A stretch of DNA of 64,000 bases, taken from NCBI RefSeq assembly GCF_000328705.1, contig NC_019673.1, positions 1 through 64,000 on the forward strand. Direction: 5' to 3'. This document shows, piece by piece, positions 48,529 to 56,711 of this stretch. The notes under the pieces were generated by a model. The model was not told where the DNA came from and ran no database searches. It saw only the letters and a program-made list of their open reading frames with translations. The stretch comes from Saccharothrix espanaensis DSM 44229 (GTDB lineage Bacteria > Actinomycetota > Actinomycetes > Mycobacteriales > Pseudonocardiaceae). Both the position numbers and the translations under genes were made by a program. Numbering within the stretch: the first letter of the stretch is position 1; each line of letters begins with the position of its first letter.

Positions 48529-49547
48529 GCCACCGGGGCGCGGGAGAGGACGACGGCGAGGCCGAAGGCCACGCCCATCACGGCCAGTTCGAACGCCGCC
48601 CAGCCCACGATCGCGGTCGTCTTGTGCTGTGCGATGTTCGGCAGCATCCGCCATCGGATGTTCGCGCCCAGGACCGCCAGCACGGCCGCGCACACGATCT
48701 TCCCGACCAGGATCAGGCCGTACGACGTCGTGAACAACGACCCCGGCAACGTGATCACCGGGTTCAGGGCCAGTTCCAGCAGGCCGTTGAACAGTCCTGT
48801 CACCGACACCACGGCCAGGCTCACCGTGGCCAGTTTCGAGAACTTCGGCAACGCCTCCGCCAGCAGGCCCCGGCGGTGGGCCACCAGGGCGATCAGCGCG
48901 GCCAGGCCGCCGGTCCACGCTGCCGCGCCCAGGACGTGCAGCTCCATCGAGATCATGGAGTAGTCGTGGTACTTCCAGTTCGACGCGTGGCCCGTCACCG
49001 GCAGCGGCAGCAACCCGAACATCGACACGAGGATGCGCAGTTCGGCCGGTACCGACTCGCCCTTGCGGACCGCCAGGACGCCGATCCACAAGTAGATCAA
49101 CGCGCACACCGCGCTGAACAACAACCCCTGCCCGGCGCCGACGCGTTGTACGTAGTCGACCACCGAACCCATGGTCACCGGCACGTCCGGCCGGGTTTCG
49201 TAGGCTCGGACGACGATCGACAGCAACGCCGTGAACACCCACACCGCCGCGCCGACGACGGCGGCCGGGCGGGCCACGCGCATCACCGGTTCGGTCAGGG
49301 TGGGGCGGGAGAAGCCCAGCAGCTTGGGCAGCAGGCTCAGCCCGACGACCACCGTGGCGGCCAGGTCCAGCAACGTCCTGACCAGCGGTTGGGCGAACTG
49401 GACCACCACCCCCGGCTCGGCGACGCCGACGGCCACCGGGGTCGTCGACAGGCCGAGGCCCAGGAACGCTCCGACGGCTCCGCCGCCGAGCAGGCCGCCC
49501 AGTACCCAGTACCGGTTGGCGGGGGTGGTGGTCCGGTTCGTCGTCAT
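48525..49547 (-). CDS. copD: CopD-family copper resistance membrane protein
   Basis: Putative inner-membrane copper transporter/permease acting with periplasm-facing CopC. The 340 residues have about eight to nine transmembrane helices, with the CopD hallmark GHASNWKYHDYSMISMELHVLGAAAWTGGL in two conserved histidine-bearing stretches. ATG 49547 overlaps the copC stop by 4 bp. Its TAG stop overlaps the convergent NACHT-LRR stop by two bases. Confidence 0.9.
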   Translation of the reverse strand: MTTNRTTTPANRYWVLGGLLGGGAVGAFLGLGLSTTPVAVGVAEPGVVVQFAQPLVRTLLDLAATVVVGLSLLPKLLGFSRPTLTEPVMRVARPAAVVGAAVWVFTALLSIVVRAYETRPDVPVTMGSVVDYVQRVGAGQGLLFSAVCALIYLWIGVLAVRKGESVPAELRILVSMFGLLPLPVTGHASNWKYHDYSMISMELHVLGAAAWTGGLAALIALVAHRRGLLAEALPKFSKLATVSLAVVSVTGLFNGLLELALNPVITLPGSLFTTSYGLILVGKIVCAAVLAVLGANIRWRMLPNIAQHKTTAIVGWAAFELAVMGVAFGLAVVLSRAPVA

Positions 49548-50119
49548 CGCCGCGTGGACTCCCCGGAACCCGGGCCGGAGCCGGCACCCGAGCCGCCGCG
49601 CAGGGCGAAGAACACGCCGCCGCCCAGCAGCACGACCGCGCCGATGATCCACACCCAGATCGGCACGCCGCCGCCCTCGTCGGACGACGACTCGCCCGCC
49701 TTGGCGGTCTCGGTCGCCGCGTTCGGGGTGCCGCCGCCGGCCTTGGTGGTGCTGAACTTCAGGTTCCCGGACACCGGGTGCCCGTCGGCGGACAGGATCC
49801 GGTAGCCCACCTGGTACTCGGCCGCCGGGCCGAGCGGGCGGACCTTGAAGACCACCGAGTTGTTCCGGACGACGGGCTCGCCGCCGTCCTCCCAGCGGGT
49901 GTCGTCCGGGCCCTTGACGGTGATGGTGTTGAACTTGTCACCGCCCTGCACCGGCTGGTCGAACACCAGGGTGATCTCGGCCGGGCCGGCCTCCAGCGCC
50001 TGGCCGTCCTTCGGGTCGCTGCTGACCAGCACGTTGTGCGCGGACGCGGTCCCGGTGCCGAGCAGCGCCAGGCCGCCCGCGAGGAACGCGGCCAGGGTCA
50101 GCGAGAGCGCGCGCCTCAT
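49544..50119 (-). CDS. copC: CopC domain copper-binding protein, membrane-anchored
   Basis: Exported copper chaperone. The 191 residues carry a Sec signal peptide cleaved at ASA-His28, giving the free N-terminal His that ligates Cu(II) in CopC, a beta-sandwich CopC domain with YRILSADGHPVSGNLKF (second His), a Gly/Ser/Glu-rich stalk and a C-terminal transmembrane helix (VWIIGAVVLLGGGVFFAL). This Gram-positive anchored form lacks the Met-rich Cu(I) site. It is coupled by ATGA overlaps to ycnI upstream and copD downstream. Confidence 0.93.
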   Translation of the reverse strand: MRRALSLTLAAFLAGGLALLGTGTASAHNVLVSSDPKDGQALEAGPAEITLVFDQPVQGGDKFNTITVKGPDDTRWEDGGEPVVRNNSVVFKVRPLGPAAEYQVGYRILSADGHPVSGNLKFSTTKAGGGTPNAATETAKAGESSSDEGGGVPIWVWIIGAVVLLGGGVFFALRGGSGAGSGPGSGESTRR

Positions 50120-50874
50120 GCGTTCGGCTTGCCCGCGCGCCGCGACCGCAGCACGGCCCCGGTGCCGAAGCCCAGCCCCAGCGCGCCCACGGCCAGGCCC
50201 GCGCCGCCGAGCCAGCGGGCGGTGTTGTCCGTGCCCGACGTGCTCGCCGCGTGGTCGTCGGTCTTGGCCGACGCGTTGGTGGCGTCACCGTGGTGGTCGG
50301 CGCCCTCGGTCTTCTTGACCAGGTTGAGCACCGGCGCGGGCTTCTCCGGCTCCTCCGCGCCCTCGGCGGGCGGCGGGGCGTTCCAGTCCACGACCTCGCC
50401 GTTGTCGTAGGTCTGCTTGGTCGGCATGATCAGCTTGTCGGTGTTGTCCGGCAGCGGGCCGATGGACAGGTCGAACTCGTTGAACTGGCCGGGCTCGATC
50501 CGGACGCCCGGGTCGGCGGTCCACACGACCGAGCGGACCGCCTCGGTGATCTCGCGGCCGTGGCTCTGCACCGGCTTGTCGAGCTTGCCCTTGACGGCCT
50601 CGACCTTCCAGCCCGCGGTGGGCTTGGTGCTCACCGACGCCAGCGGGTACTCGGCGGGCAGCGTGAGCTCCAGCTTCACGGTGCCGTTGGCCGGCCGCTC
50701 GTTGGGCACCCGGATGGTGACCTTGGTGTAGCCGCCCTGGACGGCGTCCTTGGGGGTGGACGCGGTCACGTGCGCCGACGCGAGGCCCGCCGTGCCCAGC
50801 GCGAGGAAGGCGGCGACCGCGAGCACGGCACCGCCCTTGGCGAACGTGCGCGCGCCAAAACGATTTGTCGACAT
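50116..50874 (-). CDS. ycnI: YcnI family (DUF1775) copper-binding membrane-anchored protein
   Basis: First gene of the copper module. The 252-residue protein has a signal peptide ending ASA-His35, a DUF1775 domain (TASTPKDAVQGGYTKVTIRVPNE, VVWTADPGVRIEPGQFNEFDLSIGPLP), an acidic His-containing linker (EGADHHGDATNASAKTDDHAAS) and a C-terminal membrane helix followed by RSRR. The mature N-terminal His is the copper ligand in YcnI of Bacillus. The order ycnI-copC-copD matches known copper-acquisition operons. ATG 50874 follows GGAGACACAACTCC. Confidence 0.92.
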   Translation of the reverse strand: MSTNRFGARTFAKGGAVLAVAAFLALGTAGLASAHVTASTPKDAVQGGYTKVTIRVPNERPANGTVKLELTLPAEYPLASVSTKPTAGWKVEAVKGKLDKPVQSHGREITEAVRSVVWTADPGVRIEPGQFNEFDLSIGPLPDNTDKLIMPTKQTYDNGEVVDWNAPPPAEGAEEPEKPAPVLNLVKKTEGADHHGDATNASAKTDDHAASTSGTDNTARWLGGAGLAVGALGLGFGTGAVLRSRRAGKPNA

Positions 50875-50909
50875 GGAGTTGTGTCTCCTGATTTGACCAG
50901 AGGGGTGTG

Positions 50910-51452
50910 TCAACCGGGTCGGGTGATCAGGAGTACGGGCGGCCCCCGACGGCCGTTCACGCGCCGCAGCACCACGGCGGTCAACGTGTCCGGCGTCGGG
51001 GACGACGGCAGCGGGCACGTCCGGTGCTCCACGGGCGTGAACGAGACCAGGACCGGCCGCAGCCGGGACGCCGCCGACACCAGGGCGGACAGCGCGCTGT
51101 CCGCCCTGGCCAGCAGCAGGCCGGTGAGCAGCCCGGCGACCACGTGCGCGGCGGTCATGGTCAGCGGGCCGAAGCCCAGTCCGGGTCCGTCGGGGGCGTG
51201 GTGGCCCAGGCTGAGCAGCGTGTGCTGACCGACCTGCGCCGCGCCGAGCGTGGCCAGGACCGGCCACGGGCCGCGCCGGCGCTCGGCGAGCGCGGTGCCG
51301 GCGAGGGCGATCAGCGCGGTCAGCGGGAGCGCGGGCGCGAACTCGGTCAGATCGCCCCCGGCCGCCCCGTGAGCCGCCACGCTGAGTGCTGCGGACGTCA
51401 CGGCCAGTAGAACGGCCCGCGCGAGGCGGGTCGAGGCCGGACGTCGGGTCAT
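50910..51452 (-). CDS. Small multi-pass membrane protein
   Basis: A 180-residue integral membrane protein with about four helices (AVLLAVTSAALSVAAHGAAGG, PALPLTALIALAGTALAE, WPVLATLGAAQVGQHTLLSL, MTAAHVVAGLLTGLLLARADSAL) and several His residues (GAAG preceded by His, SLGHHAPDG). The C-terminus is cytoplasmic and basic. It lies 35 bp upstream of ycnI on the same strand and is therefore likely part of the copper operon; its exact role is unknown. The start is ATG 51452. Confidence 0.75.
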   Translation of the reverse strand: MTRRPASTRLARAVLLAVTSAALSVAAHGAAGGDLTEFAPALPLTALIALAGTALAERRRGPWPVLATLGAAQVGQHTLLSLGHHAPDGPGLGFGPLTMTAAHVVAGLLTGLLLARADSALSALVSAASRLRPVLVSFTPVEHRTCPLPSSPTPDTLTAVVLRRVNGRRGPPVLLITRPG

Positions 51453-51543
51453 GCACAGAGCGTAGGAGACCGGCGCCCGAAGGTGTGAGCCGCTCCGGTG
51501 GTCGGGGGGTTTGTGTTGCGCCGAACGGGGGTAAGGGCTACCC

Positions 51544-53205
51544 GTGAAGACCGTGCCTGAACCCATCGAACAGCCGCTGCCAGGTGAACCGCGGGCCGAG
51601 CGGCCCAGCCGGATCGACCCCGTCGTCTTCGGCGTCGCCGCCGCTGTCGCGCTCGGTTTCCTGGTGTGGGGGGTCTTCGGCACGGAGTCGCTGGCCTCGG
51701 CCGCCAAGGCCGCCCTGGACTGGGTCATCGGCCACCTCGGCTGGGCGTTCGTGCTGGTCGCGTCCGGTTTCGTGCTGTTCGCGGTGTGGTTGGCGGTCAG
51801 CCGCTACGGTCGGATCCCGCTCGGTCGCGACGACGAGCGGCCCGAGTTCAGGACGGTCTCCTGGATCGCGATGATGTTCAGCGCGGGCATGGGCATCGGC
51901 CTGATGTTCTACGGCGTCAACGAGCCGCTGTCCCACTTCGTGAAACCACCACCGGGCACGGTCGCCGCCGAGAGCGACGCGGCCCTGCAGACCGCCATGG
52001 CGACCACCCTGTTCCACTGGACGGTCCACCCGTGGGCGATCTACGCCGTGGTCGGCCTGGCCATCGCCTACGGCAGCTTCCGGCGCGGGCGCAGCCAGCT
52101 GATCAGCGCCGCGTTCGCCCCGCTGCTCGGCGAGCGCCGGGCGGGCGGTCCGGCGGGCAGGGCGATCGACGTGCTGGCCATCTTCGCCACCCTGTTCGGC
52201 TCGGCCGCCTCGCTGGGGCTGGGCGCGCTGCAGATCGGCAGCGGGCTCACCTCGGCCGGCTGGGACGTCGGCAACGCCGTGCTGGTGGGCATCATCGCGG
52301 TGCTGACCGTGGTGTTCGTCGCGTCGGCGGTGTCCGGGGTGGCCAAGGGCATCCAGTGGCTGTCGAACACCAACATGGTGCTGGCCGTGGTGCTGGCGGC
52401 GTTCGTGTTCGTGGTCGGGCCGACGGTGTTCGTGCTGAACCTGGTCCCGGCCGCGATCGGCGACTACTTCCGCGACCTGGCCGACATGGCGGGCCGCACC
52501 GCCGCGTCCGGCGGCGACGCCACCGAGGCGTGGCTGTCCGGCTGGACGATCTTCTACTGGGCGTGGTGGATCTCGTGGACGCCGTTCGTCGGCATGTTCA
52601 TCGCCCGGATCAGCCGGGGCCGCACCATCCGGCAGTTCGTGACCGGCGTGATCGGCGTGCCCAGCGCGGTCAGCCTGATCTGGTTCTGCGTGTTCGGCGG
52701 CACCGCGATCCACCTCCAGCGGACCGGCACCGACCTGGCCGGGCAGTCGTCGGCGGAGAGCCAGTTGTTCGGGATGCTCGATCAGTTCCCGCTGGCCGGT
52801 GTCGCCTCGGTGCTGGTGATCGTCCTGGTGGCGATCTTCTTCGTGTCCGGCGCGGACGCCGCGTCGGTGGTGATGGGCACGCTCTCGCAGCGCGGCTCGA
52901 TCACGCCGTCGAAGGGCGTCGTGGTGTTCTGGGGCGTGCTGACCGGTGCCGTCGCGGCGGTGATGCTGCTGGTCGGCGGCTCGAACGCGCTGACCGGGCT
53001 GCAGAACCTGACGATCATCGCCGCGCTGCCGTTCGCGGTGGTCATGGTCGGGCTGTGCGTGTCGCTGGCGCGCGACCTGCGCAGCGACCCGATGATCCGG
53101 CGCGAGGAGCGGGTGGCCGAGGTGATGGAAGAGGTCTGCTTCGGGCCCGAGGAGACCGCGCTGCTCACCGTCGAGCAGATCGTCAGGACACGCCCAGGCG
53201 CCTGA
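51544..53205 (+). CDS. BCCT family betaine/choline/carnitine transporter
   Basis: Sodium- or proton-coupled importer of quaternary ammonium osmolytes. The 553 residues give twelve helices and the family motifs: the glycine stretch in MFSAGMGIGLMFYGVNEPLSHF, and the aromatic substrate-box signature IFYWAWWISWTPFVGMFIAR. The C-terminal cytoplasmic tail (about 515-553) is short and charged. GTG start at 51544. No osmosensory regulator is adjacent. Its 3' end overlaps the convergent DUF6474 gene by 23 bp. Confidence 0.94.
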   Translation: MKTVPEPIEQPLPGEPRAERPSRIDPVVFGVAAAVALGFLVWGVFGTESLASAAKAALDWVIGHLGWAFVLVASGFVLFAVWLAVSRYGRIPLGRDDERPEFRTVSWIAMMFSAGMGIGLMFYGVNEPLSHFVKPPPGTVAAESDAALQTAMATTLFHWTVHPWAIYAVVGLAIAYGSFRRGRSQLISAAFAPLLGERRAGGPAGRAIDVLAIFATLFGSAASLGLGALQIGSGLTSAGWDVGNAVLVGIIAVLTVVFVASAVSGVAKGIQWLSNTNMVLAVVLAAFVFVVGPTVFVLNLVPAAIGDYFRDLADMAGRTAASGGDATEAWLSGWTIFYWAWWISWTPFVGMFIARISRGRTIRQFVTGVIGVPSAVSLIWFCVFGGTAIHLQRTGTDLAGQSSAESQLFGMLDQFPLAGVASVLVIVLVAIFFVSGADAASVVMGTLSQRGSITPSKGVVVFWGVLTGAVAAVMLLVGGSNALTGLQNLTIIAALPFAVVMVGLCVSLARDLRSDPMIRREERVAEVMEEVCFGPEETALLTVEQIVRTRPGA

Positions 53206-53617
53206 GCAGCTCGGCTTCCAGCACGTCGAGGTCCGCGCCCACGGCCCGGTGCGCGGCCTTGCGGCGCGGTGTGGGCATCCGCTCGGACGCCCGCACCGCC
53301 GCCGTGAGCTGGGTGAGGCGCGCCTCGGTCGACTCCACGTACTCGCGGTCTTGGCCGCGTACGTCCTCCAACGCCTGCGCGAACCCGGTGATCCGGGCGT
53401 AGAGGCGCGCGCCGTGCCCCGAGTACCGGGACAGCTCGTCCACCGGAACGCCCAGTTTGCGGGCCCGGTACTGGTCGTAGCGGTCGCTCACCGCGGCCGC
53501 GGCGCGGGCCGCCAGCGGCGCCACCACGGGGATCAGCGCGGGCGCGACGACCTTGGCCACACCGACCAGGTTCTTCGCCCGGCCGGGCGTGAAGCCCTTG
53601 CTCCGTTCGCGTGCCAT
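53183..53617 (-). CDS. DUF6474-like helical protein
   Basis: A 144-residue protein with a basic N-terminus (MARERSKGFTPGRAKN), a moderately hydrophobic Ala-rich segment (VAKVVAPALIPVVAPLAARAAAAV) and a helical C-terminal half (YARITGFAQALEDV, ARLTQLTAAVRASERMPTPRRKAAHRAV, LDVLEAELLRRLGVS). It matches the general pattern of the actinobacterial DUF6474 family; function unknown. ATG 53617 has a near-perfect AGGAGGT ribosome-binding site. It is divergent from the RecB-like nuclease gene. Confidence 0.75.
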   Translation of the reverse strand: MARERSKGFTPGRAKNLVGVAKVVAPALIPVVAPLAARAAAAVSDRYDQYRARKLGVPVDELSRYSGHGARLYARITGFAQALEDVRGQDREYVESTEARLTQLTAAVRASERMPTPRRKAAHRAVGADLDVLEAELLRRLGVS

Positions 53618-53731
53618 CGCCGCACCTCCTGACCGGAACACTAGAGGTCGGTCGGGTGTCGCGCACGGAAGATCGACCCCGGCGATCAGGTTGCCGGTAC
53701 AAGCGTCGGCGCGGCGGCATACCCTTTTGCC

Positions 53732-55369
53732 GTGACTTCCCAGGTGCAGTTGGACGCCGGCGTGGTCACTCGTTGCCGGCGGCGGGTGCACCTCGAACAC
53801 GATCCAGCGATGCGCGACGCCCCGAAAGCGCCGCCGGACCCGACCGGTCAACTGCGCAAGGCCGACGCGACCGAGCACCGGCGGGTCGTCGCCGAGGCGC
53901 TCGGCCGGGTCGTCGGCTCGGAGCTGCTGGAGGTCCCGCAGGACGTGCCCAGCGCCGACCGCGAACGGGTCACCGCCGCCGCGATGGCCGCCGGCGCCCG
54001 GTTCATCTGGGGCGCGGCGCTGCCCCGCGACGAGCGCGGCGGCCGGCGCGGCGGCATCGACCTGCTGGTCAAGGACACCACCGGGTACGTGCCGGTGCTG
54101 GTCGTGCGGCACAAGGTCACCGACCCGGGCACCGGCGCGCGCACGTCGCCGCTGTCGCACCCGCTGCCCGGCGGCGCGCGCGTCGACCCGCTGCGCAAGG
54201 TCCGCCCGCAGCCCCGCGACCAGCTCCGCCTGGCCCACGCCCAGCGCCAGTTGCAGGCCTCCGGGTTCGCCGCGGCAGGCCGCTCCTACGGCGGCGTGGT
54301 CGGCATGGACGGCGACGTCGTCGTGTGGCACGACCTCGAATCGCCCACCTGGCCCGGCGGCCGGACCGCGCTGGCCGAGTACGACTCCCGGTTCTCCGAC
54401 CGGCTGGCCGTCGCCACCGCCGCCACGACCGGCGCGCACCCGCTGGCCCGGCCGTCGCGGATCGTGGAGTGCCGGTCCTGCCCGTGGTGGCCGGTGTGCG
54501 AGGTCGACCTGAAGGACGCGCGGGACGTCAGCCTGGTCGTGCGCGGCGAGGACGCCGTCGCGCTGCGCAAGATCGGCGTGTCCACGGTGGACGACCTGGC
54601 CGCGCTCGACCCGCAGGTGCCGCCGGCCACCCCGCTGGTCGGGATGCTCTACCCGGACGCGGTGATCCTGGCGCGGGCGTGGCTGCGCGACCTCACGGTG
54701 GTGCGGCGGTTCCCGTACATGGACGTGCCGCGCGCGGACGTCGAGGTGGACGTCGACATGGAGAGCTTCGGCGACCTCGGCGCGTACATGTGGGGCTGCT
54801 GGCTGTCCGGCGCGGACGTCGGCGAGGAGCCCGGCTACCGCGCGTTCGCCACCTGGGACCCGCTGCCGTGCGACGACGAGGCCCGGTCGTTCGCCGAGTT
54901 CTGGGGCTGGCTGACCGGCGTCCGGCTGCGCGCCCGCGCCCGCGGCCTGACCTTCCGCGCGTACTGCTACAACGAGCTCGCCGAGAACCGCTGGCTGCTC
55001 GGCTCGGCCGAGCGGTTCAAGGGCCGGCCCGGCATCCCGACCGTCGCGCAGGTGCGCGAGTTCATCACGTCCGACTCGTGGGTGGACCTGTTCGGCATCG
55101 TCCAGGAGCAGTTCCTGTGCGCCCACGGCAAGGGCCTCAAGACGATCGCCCCGGTCGCCGGGTTCTCCTGGCGCGACCCGGAGGCGGGCGGCGAGAACTC
55201 CATGCGCTGGTACCGCGACGCGGTCGGCATGGACGGCCCGCCACCCGAACCGGACCAGCGCCGGCGGCTGCTGGAGTACAACGAGGACGACGTCCGCGCC
55301 ACCCACGCGCTGCGCGAGTGGATGACCTCGGACGCGATGGCCGGCCTCCCGTTCGCCGGCGACCTCTGA
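53732..55369 (+). CDS. TM0106-family RecB-like nuclease with RNase H-like domain
   Basis: A 545-residue nuclease of unknown role. The N-terminal half is a PD-(D/E)XK RecB/Cas4-like domain: CRRRVHLEHDP at the N-terminus, GGIDLLVKD (the catalytic acidic strand), and the cysteine cluster CRSCPWWPVC (about 246-255), suggesting an iron-sulfur site together with the N-terminal Cys. The C-terminal half is DEDD/RNase H-like, with the acidic motif VDVDMES (about 337-343), later FRAYCYNE and a terminal YNEDDVRATHALREWM. The family is common in actinobacteria as a probable DNA-repair nuclease. GTG start at 53732. Confidence 0.88.
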   Translation: MTSQVQLDAGVVTRCRRRVHLEHDPAMRDAPKAPPDPTGQLRKADATEHRRVVAEALGRVVGSELLEVPQDVPSADRERVTAAAMAAGARFIWGAALPRDERGGRRGGIDLLVKDTTGYVPVLVVRHKVTDPGTGARTSPLSHPLPGGARVDPLRKVRPQPRDQLRLAHAQRQLQASGFAAAGRSYGGVVGMDGDVVVWHDLESPTWPGGRTALAEYDSRFSDRLAVATAATTGAHPLARPSRIVECRSCPWWPVCEVDLKDARDVSLVVRGEDAVALRKIGVSTVDDLAALDPQVPPATPLVGMLYPDAVILARAWLRDLTVVRRFPYMDVPRADVEVDVDMESFGDLGAYMWGCWLSGADVGEEPGYRAFATWDPLPCDDEARSFAEFWGWLTGVRLRARARGLTFRAYCYNELAENRWLLGSAERFKGRPGIPTVAQVREFITSDSWVDLFGIVQEQFLCAHGKGLKTIAPVAGFSWRDPEAGGENSMRWYRDAVGMDGPPPEPDQRRRLLEYNEDDVRATHALREWMTSDAMAGLPFAGDL

Positions 55370-55850
55370 CGCTCCCGGCGAAGGCGGCACGTCCGGCCGC
55401 GATTCGCCGGCTGCTCCGACACCGGACGCGACCGGCCGCCGGGTCGGACGCGGTCGTCCGCGTCGTCCTCGGGGGCGGAACTCCGAGTGGCCGGAGCGGT
55501 CGACCTGGCCACCCTGACCCCGCACCACGAGTCCGAGGGCGCGGCCGACCGGAGCGTGGCCGACGTCGTCGTGGGGACGGGCTTCGTCCTGGCGAACGTC
55601 GGCAGTTTCCCTCAGGCGTGGGCCGCCGCTGAGGTCGCCCACCGGTCCGGCCTCGCTTCGGCCACCCCTGACGTGTTCCCGCAGCTGTCACCCGCCGGTG
55701 CCGAGCCCGGAGGGCACCTTTCCTGGCGGGGGCCATCCGCTCAGCACCGTCACCAAGGGCACATCAACTGCGGAAGAGGCCGCGCCGACTGCGGTACAGG
55801 GGGCCTGTGGCAACCATTGCGGAGGCATGTCCTGTCGAAGCGCAGGGTGT
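55370..55850. other. 481-bp spacer without supported gene
   Basis: No convincing gene. A GTG-initiated frame at 55487-55882 is open for 131 codons, but its second half is low in expected codon bias and it ends inside the toxin gene. Its first 60 residues could be a decayed remnant. Confidence 0.4.
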
Positions 55851-56159
55851 TCACGGGTGCGGGCCGACCGTCACAATCGTGATTTGATCTTCCCCAAGGC
55901 CGTAGATCCACCATATCCGCCAAGCTGAGGGAGTGTTGTTCTCGACGTAGGACTCCCACAGCTGAGCGCCGTTCGGCCCTGGCACCGACTGGTATTGGTG
56001 CGAGCGCAACGCCGGGTAGCGCGGACCCAACTGCTCCAGCTGGGTCAGCGCTTTCCGGATCTTCTTGAGCTTCTTGGCGTACTGCTGCTTCCCTCGAAGA
56101 TGCTCCAGAACTGCTGAAGCCTCGGCCGTGTACAGGAGTTCGTAGGGTGGAGCGCTCAC
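55851..56159 (-). CDS. RelE/ParE-like toxin of a type II toxin-antitoxin pair
   Basis: A 102-residue small basic protein: YELLYTAEASAVLEHLRGKQQYAKKLKKIRKALTQLEQLGP (N-terminal helices), LRSHQYQSVPGP, LWESYVENNTPSAWRIWWIYG and a final strand ITIVTVGPHP. This is the RelE/ParE fold order, ending in the usual strand and HP. It probably acts as an mRNA interferase or gyrase poison; catalytic residues are not certain. It is the second gene of the pair, overlapping the antitoxin by 4 bp. Lower GC than its neighbours suggests transfer. Confidence 0.8.
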   Translation of the reverse strand: MSAPPYELLYTAEASAVLEHLRGKQQYAKKLKKIRKALTQLEQLGPRYPALRSHQYQSVPGPNGAQLWESYVENNTPSAWRIWWIYGLGEDQITIVTVGPHP

Positions 56160-56452
56160 TCGTCCTCTTCGTCGATCTCGACGTCGGCGGTGACCCAGTC
56201 GAGCTTCTGCACCTTGCCCTCTGCGGCGTCCGCCAGGCCGCGGAACAGTGATGCCCTCAGCTCGTCGTTCTGCCAGACCATCAACTCGCGCTTCGGGATG
56301 CTGGCCAGCGGGGTGAGCAGGATAGCGCCTTCGTCGTTGATCGAGACGGCGTAGCGGTCGTCTTTGTGGACTCCCGCCTTGCCGAATGCGATGCGCGAGC
56401 GCTCGTCGGCGGCTACTTCGGCGATGGGGCGGAATCCCTCGAGTGTCGTCAT
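56156..56452 (-). CDS. Antitoxin of the RelE-like toxin
   Basis: A 98-residue acidic protein encoded immediately upstream of the toxin with an ATGA overlap. It begins MTTLEGFRPIAEVAADERSRIAF, continues with an AbrB-like short beta pattern (YAVSINDEGAILLTPLASIPKRELMVW) and ends in a very acidic tail (WVTADVEIDEEDE) suited to neutralising a basic toxin. The DNA-binding fold is not recognisable with certainty. ATG 56452 was chosen for its position before the conserved region; a longer frame upstream lacks support. Confidence 0.75.
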   Translation of the reverse strand: MTTLEGFRPIAEVAADERSRIAFGKAGVHKDDRYAVSINDEGAILLTPLASIPKRELMVWQNDELRASLFRGLADAAEGKVQKLDWVTADVEIDEEDE

Positions 56453-56711
56453 GGTGAGCCCCTCGATCAAGTTGCGAGCAGGGCCGAGCAAGCCGTCACT
56501 GTCACCCCAGTAACTCGCTCGTGAAGGCCTGGGGATGGTGCAGTGGTGGCTGGATGGTGTCGGCGGCTGTCTTGAGCCTAGTGACATGTGGGCAAGTGGG
56601 CAATGCCCCATCGTGTTGACTGCCGCACACCGCTGAATGCATCGGACGGGTCCCGACGGAGTACCGGCCGCGGTGCGGAAGCGCGTTGCCTGCACAGACC
56701 GGCTGCTGTAC

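Noticed and set aside
55487..55882. 131-codon GTG frame between the nuclease and toxin genes
   Set aside because: No ribosome-binding site, weak codon bias in its second half, and it runs into the toxin gene on the other strand; listed only as possible remnant sequence.
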